NCBI RefSeq assembly: GCF_021390495.1 | Contig: NZ_JAJEJP010000003.1 | Coordinates: forward strand, 496,001-560,000 | Direction of reading: 5' to 3' | Source of the DNA: Paraburkholderia sp. ZP32-5 | GTDB taxonomy: Bacteria; Pseudomonadota; Gammaproteobacteria; Burkholderiales; Burkholderiaceae | Length of the DNA stretch: 64,000 bases | Part shown: piece by piece, positions 25,652-33,256 of the stretch | Layout: every line of letters starts with the position of its first letter | Position numbering within the stretch: position 1 is the stretch's first letter | Made by a program: the position numbers and the translations under genes | The notes under the pieces: generated by a model | Told to the model about the DNA's origin: nothing | The model's input: only the letters and a program-made list of their open reading frames with translations | Database searches by the model: none

Positions 25652-26527
25652 TCAGCGGCCGGCGCGGCTCGCCGCGTGCGTGAGCACGCGGGTCAGCATC
25701 ACGGTGCCGAGATGGCGCCGGTAGTCGCTGCTCGCGTGCAGGTCCGAACCCGGTGATGTCTGTGCGACGGCGGCGTGCGCGACGTCGCGCGCGGTGCGTG
25801 CGTCGATGCGCTGGCCGAGCAGTTGCGCCGCCAGCTCCGGAAACGCGAGCGGCGTGCCGTCGACGCCGCCGAGACCGAGCGCCGCGCGCACGCAGATGCC
25901 GTCCTGATCGAACTGCATCTGACAGGCGGCCGCGGCCATCGCGAAATCGCCGTGGCGCATCGCGGTCTCTTCGAATGCGGTAACGACGCCGGGGCCCTGC
26001 CACACGGGCCATTCGATATCGACGAGACATTCGGTTTCGCCGAGCGCGGTAAACATCGGGCCCATGAAGAATTCCGGCGCGTCGATCCGGCGTTCGCCGT
26101 CGGCTTCGCTGCGTACATGCAGCGTCGCGCCGAGGATCGTCGCCGCGAGCGGCAATTCGGCGGACGGATCCGCATGCACGAGACTGCCGCCGACAGTGCC
26201 GCGGTTGCGCGTCTGCACATGGCCGACCCATTGCAGCGCGTCGCGCACGAGCGGCAGTGCCGCATGCAGCGCGTAGTCGTCTTCGATATCGCGTTGACGC
26301 GTCGCCGCGCCCATCAGAACGCTTTCGTCACCGATCTCGACGTGCTTCAGTTCGTCGAGCCAGTTGATGTCGATCAGTACGGTCGGACGCGCGAGCCGCA
26401 TCGCCATCATCGGCACGAGGCTCTGGCCGCCGGCGATCGGTTTGGCGTCGAGGCCGTGTTGCGCGAGCAGGCTGACCGTGTGATCGACGCTTTGCGCGCG
26501 GACGTAGTCGAAGGGAGCCGCTTTCAT
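25652..26527 (-). CDS. Molybdenum hydroxylase, FAD-binding medium subunit (CoxM-like)
   Basis: A 291-residue subunit starting MKAAPFDYVRAQSVDHTVSL, the usual beginning of the family. The two FAD loops are PIAGGQSLVPMM near residue 31 and RNRGTVGGSLVHADPSAELP near residue 108. It is the first gene of the eight-gene operon. Its ribosome-binding GGGAGG lies inside a 9-bp hairpin just before the ATG, so translation may be controlled. The open frame extends far upstream, but that part is noncoding. Confidence 0.92.
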   Translation of the reverse strand: MKAAPFDYVRAQSVDHTVSLLAQHGLDAKPIAGGQSLVPMMAMRLARPTVLIDINWLDELKHVEIGDESVLMGAATRQRDIEDDYALHAALPLVRDALQWVGHVQTRNRGTVGGSLVHADPSAELPLAATILGATLHVRSEADGERRIDAPEFFMGPMFTALGETECLVDIEWPVWQGPGVVTAFEETAMRHGDFAMAAAACQMQFDQDGICVRAALGLGGVDGTPLAFPELAAQLLGQRIDARTARDVAHAAVAQTSPGSDLHASSDYRRHLGTVMLTRVLTHAASRAGR

Positions 26528-26531
26528 CCTT

Positions 26532-26552
26532 GCGACCTCCCACGGAGGTCGC
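26532..26552 (-). promoter_or_regulatory. Hairpin enclosing the ribosome-binding site of the operon's first gene
   Basis: Perfect 9-bp inverted repeat with a 3-nt loop: GCGACCTCC (26532-26540) and GGAGGTCGC (26544-26552). In the minus-strand mRNA the 3' arm contains GGGAGG, the Shine-Dalgarno sequence of the FAD-subunit gene, 4 nt after which the start codon follows. Only AAGG remains unpaired. Confidence 0.6.
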
Positions 26553-26779
26553 CACGCCGATGGTTTACAAGAGGCAGGCGGTGGCACGAATGCGGTGGCG
26601 CGCCGAAGTCGGGATGTCTCACTGTTGTTGTTCCTCAAGTGCAACCGTGGGCCGAGCGGCCTGTCACGGAATGACCGCAGTGTCGTCTCCGCCATGGTTT
26701 GCCGCAATTGACGAAACATCACACCATGTGAGAAAAACTGACCCAGCCCGTATGAGCCGGTTGATAGACTTCTGCCACC

Positions 26780-27718
26780 ATGACTAGAAAACTCCCCCCG
26801 CTGAACGCGGTCCGCGCTTTTGAAGCAGCGGGCCGGCATGTGAGCTTTACAAAAGCCGCGGCGGAACTCAGCGTCACGCACGGGGCCGTGAGCCGCCAGG
26901 TTGCGCTGCTCGAAAGCTGGCTCGGTACACCGCTGTTTCGCCGCACCGCATCTCAGCTGCTGCTGACGGACGCGGGGCGCTCGTATCTCGGCGAAGCGAC
27001 CGCGGTGATGGACCGGCTCGCGGTTGCGTCGATGCATCTGCTCGATCAGGCCACGCCGACCGCGCTGACCGTCAATGCGCCGCCCACGTTTACGATGCGC
27101 TGGCTGATCGCGCGCATGTCCGGGTTTCAGCGCAAGCGTCCGGACGTCGAGATTCGTCTGACCACGTCGCTCGCGCCGATCAACTTCCAGGAGCACGCGT
27201 ACGACATCGCCATTCGCGGCGCGCACGAGCCGATTCAGGGTTGCGTGTCGCTGCCGTTCATGACCGAGGTCATCGTGCCTTTATGTCACAGCGATCTGCT
27301 CGAAGGCGGCCGTTTGCGCGAGCCCGAAGACCTCGCGGGGCAGACGCTGATCAACTACGTGACGGAGCCTTATGCGTGGAGCGACTGGCTGTCGCAAGCC
27401 GGCGTGCCCGATCTGAAGCCGGTCGGGCAACTCAAATTCGAGCAGATGTATTTCGCGCTGCAGGCCGCCGCGGAAGGGCTCGGCGTCGTGCTGGTGCCGC
27501 TCTTTCTCGCCATCGATGAAATCATCGCCGGCCGTCTGTGCACGCCGTTCGGCTCGCGGGCCGCGTGGTATCGCACGTATTTCGCGTATTCGAGCTGCTC
27601 CAATCCGGTCATCGAAAGCTTCTACGACTGGTTGCTGAAGGAGGGGCGCGATACCGAGAAATCCATCTGCACATGGGCCGAATCGGCCGGCTGGGCCGAA
27701 CGGCCCACTCGGCGATAA
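26780..27718 (+). CDS. LysR family regulator (GcvA-like)
   Basis: A 312-residue regulator with the N-terminus MTRKLPPLNAVRAFEAAGRH and helix-turn-helix VSFTKAAAELSVTHGAVSRQVALLE, which is the GcvA subgroup pattern. The effector domain contains TSLAPINFQEHAYDIAIRGAHEP. It is divergent from the molybdenum-hydroxylase operon (252-bp gap) and upstream of the ABC importer operon, and could control either or both. Confidence 0.9.
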   Translation: MTRKLPPLNAVRAFEAAGRHVSFTKAAAELSVTHGAVSRQVALLESWLGTPLFRRTASQLLLTDAGRSYLGEATAVMDRLAVASMHLLDQATPTALTVNAPPTFTMRWLIARMSGFQRKRPDVEIRLTTSLAPINFQEHAYDIAIRGAHEPIQGCVSLPFMTEVIVPLCHSDLLEGGRLREPEDLAGQTLINYVTEPYAWSDWLSQAGVPDLKPVGQLKFEQMYFALQAAAEGLGVVLVPLFLAIDEIIAGRLCTPFGSRAAWYRTYFAYSSCSNPVIESFYDWLLKEGRDTEKSICTWAESAGWAERPTRR

Positions 27719-27848
27719 GCCCCGCGCTTTTGCGCCGGCAGGTTTTCTTTCCCGCAGTTTCTCCACACCGCGGCTGCTCGTCACGCGTGAGCACAGCGCG
27801 CGGTGACGCCGCGCGTCCATCGGTTCTTTCCATACTCCTGTCGGCTCT

Positions 27849-27871
27849 CACCGTGAGCGCTACTCACGGTG
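27849..27871. promoter_or_regulatory. Inverted repeat upstream of the ABC operon (I)
   Basis: Perfect 9-bp arms CACCGTGAG and CTCACGGTG with a 5-nt spacer. No T tract follows, so an operator is more likely than a terminator for the preceding LysR gene. Confidence 0.5.
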
Positions 27872-27932
27872 GCGTGAGTTAACGTGGTTTGCCTCGTCGT
27901 CTGAACCCGACGACCATCTCGATACCGTAGCG

Positions 27933-27957
27933 GCATGTCGTGAGTTATTCGACATGC
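27933..27957. promoter_or_regulatory. Inverted repeat upstream of the ABC operon (II)
   Basis: Perfect 8-bp arms GCATGTCG and CGACATGC with a 9-nt spacer, about 62 bp before the binding-protein ATG. The size would suit a LysR-type site. Confidence 0.45.
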
Positions 27958-28018
27958 GCGAGCGTTAGCAAAAATTCCAACCTATCGAGACACCGGCGCA
28001 CCACGCCGAAGGAGAAAC

Positions 28019-29023
28019 ATGACAACGATCAGACGCCGGACCGGCGCGCGCATCGCGCTATCCGGTCTGCTTGCCAGCGTGCTTGTGCTGTCGGGCGGCG
28101 CTTACGCGCAGAACACCGCGGCGCCGGCCCATATCGACATGGTCGTGTTCGGCCAGCCCTCTCTCGGCGCGTTTCTTCAGCCCGTCATCAAAGCCCGCAA
28201 GTTCGACCTGCAAAACGGTATCGATCTGCACTTCTCCGAACGCACGCCCGATGCGTACGTGCTCGAATTCAATTCCGGCGAGTTCCAGGTGGGCGGCAGC
28301 GCGGCGCTGCTGTCGATCGGTGTCGCGCGCACGAAGGGCATCAAGGTTTCCTATCTGTTCAACCTGTTCGACTACTTTGGCGCGGTGGTCAGCAGCCGTC
28401 CCGGGATCCGGTCGGCTAAAGATCTGCCAGGCAAGCAACTGGTTGCGGCCACCGCCACCACCAATTACGCGATGTTCCGCTGGCTGATGCAGCGCAGCGC
28501 TGTACCGCTCGACAAGGTCACGGTGCAGAACACCGCGACGCCTGGTCTCATCGGTTATGCGCTGGCCGACCGCAGCGATGCGGTGCAACTGTGGGAGCCC
28601 GCGTATTCGCAACTGCTCGCGCGCAAGCCCGATCTGCACACGATCGATCTGAACGTCGCGACGCAATGGAAAGCGTTCAGTGACGCGCCGTCGATTCCAT
28701 ATCTCGGCGTCGCCGCGCACGACGACTGGATCGCGAAGAATCCGACGCTCGTGAAGGAGCTCTACAAGACCTTCAAGGACGCGAGCGTGTGGGTGCAGCA
28801 GAACCCGAAGGAAGCCGCGGCGTTGATCGCACCGTCGCTGTCCGGTTCGGACCCTGCCGTGGTCGAGAAGATGATCGTGTCGAACCGCACGCTTGCGATG
28901 GACGTGATGCCGGCGGAGAAAGCACGCAAGGGCATCGAGGCCGTCTACAAGGCGGGGCTGCAAAGCGGCTATTTCAAGCAGCCCGTCGACGACGCGTCGA
29001 TCTATCCCACGCCGCTCGATTGA
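28019..29023 (+). CDS. ABC importer substrate-binding protein (SsuA/TauA/NMT1-like)
   Basis: A 334-residue periplasmic protein. A Sec signal peptide (LSGLLASVLVLSGGAYA) is cleaved before QNTAAPAH. FGQPSLGAFLQPVIKARKFDLQNGIDL and the later NTATPGLIGYALADRSDAVQLWEPAY are of the nitrate/sulfonate/taurine/aromatic-acid group. It delivers an unknown ligand to the permease and ATPase encoded next. AAGGAG precedes the ATG. Confidence 0.88.
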   Translation: MTTIRRRTGARIALSGLLASVLVLSGGAYAQNTAAPAHIDMVVFGQPSLGAFLQPVIKARKFDLQNGIDLHFSERTPDAYVLEFNSGEFQVGGSAALLSIGVARTKGIKVSYLFNLFDYFGAVVSSRPGIRSAKDLPGKQLVAATATTNYAMFRWLMQRSAVPLDKVTVQNTATPGLIGYALADRSDAVQLWEPAYSQLLARKPDLHTIDLNVATQWKAFSDAPSIPYLGVAAHDDWIAKNPTLVKELYKTFKDASVWVQQNPKEAAALIAPSLSGSDPAVVEKMIVSNRTLAMDVMPAEKARKGIEAVYKAGLQSGYFKQPVDDASIYPTPLD

Positions 29024-29044
29024 GCGCATCCACGGAGCTATCCG

Positions 29045-29800
29045 ATGCCTTTGAAAAAAGAAACGCTGATCGCGCTGCTGGTGCTGGTCGGCGCATGGCA
29101 ACTCGCGGCCACGTGGCTGCCGCCTTTCCTGTTTCCTTCGGTGAAGCTGATCGGCGGTCATCTCGGCACGATCTTCACCAGCGAGAACTATCTGTCGAGC
29201 GCTATAGCAACGTCGCTGCGCATTCTCGGCGGCATGGCGGGCGCGTTCGTGATCGGCGGCATGCTCGGCCTGTTGATGGGGCGCGTGAACTGGATGGAGC
29301 GCTATTTTTATCCGCTGCTCACGTTCAATCAGGGCATTCCCGCGCTGTCGTGGGTCGTGTTCTCGATCATCTGGTTCAAGACGAACGAATTGCGCATCTG
29401 GTTCATCATCGTGATGACCACGCTGCCGGCCTTCGCATTCCAGATTCACGACTCGTATCGCGCGATGTCGAAGGAACTCGTCGAGATGTCGCTATCGTTT
29501 CGCCCCGGCAAATGGGATCTGTTCCGCACGCTGGTATGGCCGAGTGTGTTGCCGGGCATCTTCACCGCATGGAAGGTGAATCTCGGCAACGTGTCGCGCG
29601 TCGTCGTGGTGGCCGAACTGGTTGGCGCGACGAGCGGCGTCGGTTATCAACTTCTCGAACAGCAGCAGCAATTCGATATGGCCGGCGCGCTCGCCTGGAC
29701 GCTCGTGCTGGTGTTGTTCGTCACCGTCTCGCAGAAGATCGTCACGCTGGTCGAGGACTTCTGCCTTCGTTATCGCCCGGCATCGGAGCGTTCGGTATGA
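29045..29800 (+). CDS. ABC importer permease (SsuC/TauC-like)
   Basis: A 251-residue inner-membrane permease with about six membrane segments and the ATPase-contact loop DSYRAMSKELVEMSLSF. It belongs to the BPD_transp_1 family of nitrate/sulfonate/taurine importers. The start is 21 bp after the binding-protein stop, and the stop overlaps the ATPase start by 4 bp, so the three genes form one importer. Confidence 0.9.
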   Translation: MPLKKETLIALLVLVGAWQLAATWLPPFLFPSVKLIGGHLGTIFTSENYLSSAIATSLRILGGMAGAFVIGGMLGLLMGRVNWMERYFYPLLTFNQGIPALSWVVFSIIWFKTNELRIWFIIVMTTLPAFAFQIHDSYRAMSKELVEMSLSFRPGKWDLFRTLVWPSVLPGIFTAWKVNLGNVSRVVVVAELVGATSGVGYQLLEQQQQFDMAGALAWTLVLVLFVTVSQKIVTLVEDFCLRYRPASERSV

Positions 29801-30630
29801 GCATCGTTAAATTTACTCAGGTCGCAAAGCGCTTCGATCGCGTCAAAGGCGCGGACAGGAACAGCGAGCCCGGCTTCGCGGTGCAGGACCTCACGTTCAG
29901 TATCGAAGCGGGCGAGCTGGTCGCGGTGGTCGGCAAGACCGGTTGCGGCAAGTCGACGATGTTCAATCTGCTGATCGGTTTGATCTCGCCGTCGACGGGT
30001 TCGGTCACTGTGCTCGACAAAGACCCGTTCGAGCAGTTCGACGCGTTGGGCGGCAGGGTCGGCGTGGTGTTTCAGAGCGACCGTCTGCTGCCGTGGCATA
30101 CGGCGCTTGCGAACGTTGCGTATGGGCTCGAACTGCGCAAGGTCGACAAGGCAACGCGCTTGCGCACCGCCGCCGAATGGCTCAAACGTCTCGGCCTCGA
30201 CGCGCACGCGGACAAGTATCCGCATGCATTGTCGGGCGGCATGCGGCAACGCATCAGTATTGCGCGCGCGTTCGCGACGGACCCCGACATCCTGCTGTGC
30301 GACGAGCCGTTCAGCGCGCTCGACGAAATCACCGGCGCGACGCTGCGCAACGAACTGCGCCGTCTCGTGAAAGAAACGCACAAGACCGGCGTGCTGGTCA
30401 CGCATTCGATCCGCGAGGCGATCGACGTTGGCGACCGCATTCTCGTGCTGCGCGCGCCGGGCCATGTCGCGGCCGAATTCCACGTGCCGTCGATGCTCGC
30501 GCAGGTCGGTGAAGCGCAGTTGAAAAAGCTCGTGCTCGACGCGATGGGGGATAACACGCCGGTGCCGTCCGATGACGCATCGGCGGGTGACGGTAGCACG
30601 GCTTTGCTGCGCTCCGGCGCGGCGGGATGA
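29797..30630 (+). CDS. ABC importer ATP-binding protein (SsuB/TauB-like)
   Basis: A 277-residue ATPase starting MSIVKFTQVAKRFDR. Walker A is GKTGCGKST, the Q-loop lies in VVFQSDRLLPW, the signature is LSGGMRQR, Walker B is ILLCDEPFSALDE and the switch His is in VTHSIREA. All catalytic residues are present. A non-conserved C-terminal tail of about 35 residues is Asp/Ser-rich. The open frame reaches back to 28789, but the family start is at the 4-bp overlap with the permease. Confidence 0.93.
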   Translation: MSIVKFTQVAKRFDRVKGADRNSEPGFAVQDLTFSIEAGELVAVVGKTGCGKSTMFNLLIGLISPSTGSVTVLDKDPFEQFDALGGRVGVVFQSDRLLPWHTALANVAYGLELRKVDKATRLRTAAEWLKRLGLDAHADKYPHALSGGMRQRISIARAFATDPDILLCDEPFSALDEITGATLRNELRRLVKETHKTGVLVTHSIREAIDVGDRILVLRAPGHVAAEFHVPSMLAQVGEAQLKKLVLDAMGDNTPVPSDDASAGDGSTALLRSGAAG

Positions 30631-30699
30631 CCTGATCGGATAGCACGCGCGGAATGCGAGCCGCGACCAGAACGATGACAACAATGAGGAGATGAGTGA

Positions 30700-31779
30700 A
30701 TGAAAAGAAACCTGTGTCTGACGGGCGTTGTGTCCGCGATATCGATGGCGATGCTCGGCACCGCTCATGCGCAGTCCAGCGTGACGCTGTACGGCGTCGC
30801 CGATGCCGGTGTGATCTACAAAACCGGCGCGGGTCCACGGGGCGGCAGCAGCACGAGCGTCGCGTCGGGCGTCGAATCGACGGACCGTTGGGGCCTGCGC
30901 GGAGTCGAAGATCTGGGCGGCGGATTGAAGGCGACCTTCAATCTCGAGAACGGTTTTCGTATCAACACCGGGCAGGGCATCAACGGCAGCCAGCCGGCGA
31001 CCTCGTCGGTACTGTTCGACCGTGGCGCCACGGTCGGGCTCGATAGCCAGCAGTTCGGCGCGGTGCAGTTGGGCCGCAACTGGTCGTCGTTTCACGACTC
31101 GCTCGCGACCGTCGATGCATCGGGCTTCATCAACTTCGGCTCACTGAACACGATTTCGTATCAGAACAACAGCGGCTATAACGGTGCGCAGTATTACTGG
31201 ATCGACAACTCGGTCAAGTACACGTTGCCGAAGATCGCAGGGCTGATCGGCAGCGTGACCTATGGTCTCGGCGGCACGGCCGGCGACTTTTCGAGCAAGA
31301 GCGTGATCTCGGCGCGGCTCGGCTATCACTTCGGCATCGCCACGATCGATGGCGCCTATTTCCACGGCCGCGATCTGACCGGCGTGACCGATCGTACGGT
31401 TGCGCAGGCCTACACGGTCGGCGCGAAGCTGATCATCGACAAATGGCGTCTCGCCGCGAATCTGGCCAATTTCAAGAACCCGTCGAACGGCGCGAGCCAG
31501 AACTTCTATACCGCGGAAGCCGTGTATGCGCTGGCGCCCCAATGGAGCCTGAGCGGCGCGTATATTCGTCTCGCGGACCGCGCGAACAGCGAGCGTGATG
31601 CGAGCTTGTACCGGTTGGTGGCTGACTATCTGCTGTCGAAATCGACCAATGTCTATGCGGCGGTCGGCTATGTGAAGAACAATTCGCTCGGCACGCTCGG
31701 CATTCTGAATTCGACGCCGGCGGGTGGCCCGGGTCAGAACCAGTTCGCCGCGGCAGTGGGCATTCGCCATCTGTTCTGA
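30700..31779 (+). CDS. Outer-membrane porin, Burkholderia Omp/Gram-negative type 4 family
   Basis: A 359-residue trimeric porin. The signal peptide ends AMLGTAHA, and the mature chain starts QSSVTLYGVADAG, the standard start of beta-proteobacterial porins. RWGLRGVEDLGGGLKA and the final residues GIRHLF (C-terminal Phe for outer-membrane assembly) fit. It follows the ABC importer by 69 bp and precedes an MFS gene, so it probably brings the operon substrate across the outer membrane. GAGGAGATGAG precedes the ATG. Confidence 0.93.
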   Translation: MKRNLCLTGVVSAISMAMLGTAHAQSSVTLYGVADAGVIYKTGAGPRGGSSTSVASGVESTDRWGLRGVEDLGGGLKATFNLENGFRINTGQGINGSQPATSSVLFDRGATVGLDSQQFGAVQLGRNWSSFHDSLATVDASGFINFGSLNTISYQNNSGYNGAQYYWIDNSVKYTLPKIAGLIGSVTYGLGGTAGDFSSKSVISARLGYHFGIATIDGAYFHGRDLTGVTDRTVAQAYTVGAKLIIDKWRLAANLANFKNPSNGASQNFYTAEAVYALAPQWSLSGAYIRLADRANSERDASLYRLVADYLLSKSTNVYAAVGYVKNNSLGTLGILNSTPAGGPGQNQFAAAVGIRHLF

Positions 31780-31793
31780 CGGGAGAAACAAAG

Positions 31794-33155
31794 TTGAACC
31801 GGCAATCGATTAACGTCACGACCGCGATTGAAGCAGCAAAAACGAGTCCCCTTCAATACACGATCGTCGCGTTGTGCAGCCTCGTGCTGTTCGGCGATGG
31901 CTTCGATACACAGGCGATGAGTTATATCCTGCCGCGCCTCGCGAAAGACTGGCACATCCCCGGCAGCGCACTGGGTCCGATCTTTTCTTCGGCGCTGATC
32001 GGGCTGCTGGTCGGCTATCTGATCATCTCGTCGCTATCCGACCGCTTCGGGCACAAGCGCGTGATGATTCTGTCGACGGTGTTCTTCGGTGTCTGCACGT
32101 TGCTCACGGTGAAGGCGACCAGCGTGCCCGAGCTGATCGCGTTGCGCTTTCTGACGGGACTCGGGCTCGGCGGCGCGGCGCCGAGCGCGATTGCGCTGAC
32201 GGGCGAATACAGTGCGCAGCGTCTTCGCGCGACGTTCGTGCTGATCATCTATTGTGGCTTTTCGCTTGGCTTCGTCGCGGCCGGTTTCGCCGCGGCGTCG
32301 CTGTTGCCGCACTACGGCTGGACTTCACTGCTGTGGGTCGGCGGCGCGTTTCCGCTCTTGCTGGCCGTCGTTCTCGCCTTGGCGTTGCCCGAGTCGGTGA
32401 GCTTTCTCGTGCGCCGCGAGTCGCGTTCGAGGCGGCTTGCGGCGGTGATGCGTCGCATCGATCGCAACTTGCCGATCGATACCGATACACGCTTCGTCGA
32501 AACCCGGGTCGACACGAAACGCGCGGCGATCGTCAGCCTGTTTCGCGACGGACGGATGGCCGGCACGCTGCTGCTGTGGTTCGTGTTCTTCGTCAACCTG
32601 TCGATTTTCTATCTGATGCAGACGTGGTTGCCGACCATCATCGGCAATTTGCATTATCCGATCGCCACGGTGGCCTGGGTCACGGCGATGCCGACGATCG
32701 CGGGCACGGTTTGCGTGGTGGTGGTCGGTCCGGCGATGGACCGCTTCGGTCCGTATCCGGTGCTGACGGTGCTGTATATCGGCTCGTGCGGATTGCTTGC
32801 GCTGGCGGCCGCGGCCTTGTCCGCGCCGCTCTGGATGCTGATGGTGGCGACCTTCATGGCGGGCTTCTTCGTCAGTGGCGGGCAAAAAGGCATCATTGCG
32901 CTCGCGGCGATCTTCTATCCGGCCGAGATCCGCTCGACGGGATGCGGCTGGGCACTCGGGGTCGGGCGTTTCGGCAGCATCGCCGGACCGGCGGCCGCCG
33001 GCATGCTGTTCAACGCGCACTGGAGCGCGGCCGAGGTGTTCCAGGCCGCGGGCGTCGTGATCCTGTTCGCGGGCGCGGCCATTTATCTGATGGGACGTCT
33101 GTGTGCGCCGGCGCGACGGCCGCTCGAGGACGCGGCTTCGCGTACGGTCGCGTAG
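31794..33155 (+). CDS. AAHS family MFS transporter (aromatic acid:H+ symporter-like)
   Basis: A 453-residue transporter that appears to use a TTG start (MNRQSINVTTAIEAAK), with GGGAGA 8 nt upstream; no ATG occurs before the first membrane segment. LFGDGFDTQAMSYILPRL carries the DGFD motif that is essential in PcaK-type 4-hydroxybenzoate carriers, and SDRFGHKRVMILS is the MFS loop 2-3 motif. About 12 membrane segments. It is 14 bp after the porin. An aromatic or related acid is the likely substrate. Confidence 0.88.
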   Translation: MNRQSINVTTAIEAAKTSPLQYTIVALCSLVLFGDGFDTQAMSYILPRLAKDWHIPGSALGPIFSSALIGLLVGYLIISSLSDRFGHKRVMILSTVFFGVCTLLTVKATSVPELIALRFLTGLGLGGAAPSAIALTGEYSAQRLRATFVLIIYCGFSLGFVAAGFAAASLLPHYGWTSLLWVGGAFPLLLAVVLALALPESVSFLVRRESRSRRLAAVMRRIDRNLPIDTDTRFVETRVDTKRAAIVSLFRDGRMAGTLLLWFVFFVNLSIFYLMQTWLPTIIGNLHYPIATVAWVTAMPTIAGTVCVVVVGPAMDRFGPYPVLTVLYIGSCGLLALAAAALSAPLWMLMVATFMAGFFVSGGQKGIIALAAIFYPAEIRSTGCGWALGVGRFGSIAGPAAAGMLFNAHWSAAEVFQAAGVVILFAGAAIYLMGRLCAPARRPLEDAASRTVA

Positions 33156-33256
33156 CAACGTTGAGCGGTTTTCAACGAAGGCAATGGGCTGTGACGCAAT
33201 ACCCGGCGCTGCAGGCGAATACGAAATAACGCAACACACAATACACGGATCAACGT

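Larger units (their letters stand above)
27719..28018. other. Intergenic region with two inverted repeats
   Basis: 300 bp without a credible gene between LysR and the ABC operon. It contains CACCGTGAG-N5-CTCACGGTG (27849-27871) and GCATGTCG-N9-CGACATGC (27933-27957). Further TGAGTTA repeats occur at 27875 and 27941. GAAGGAGAAAC precedes the binding-protein start. Confidence 0.6.
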
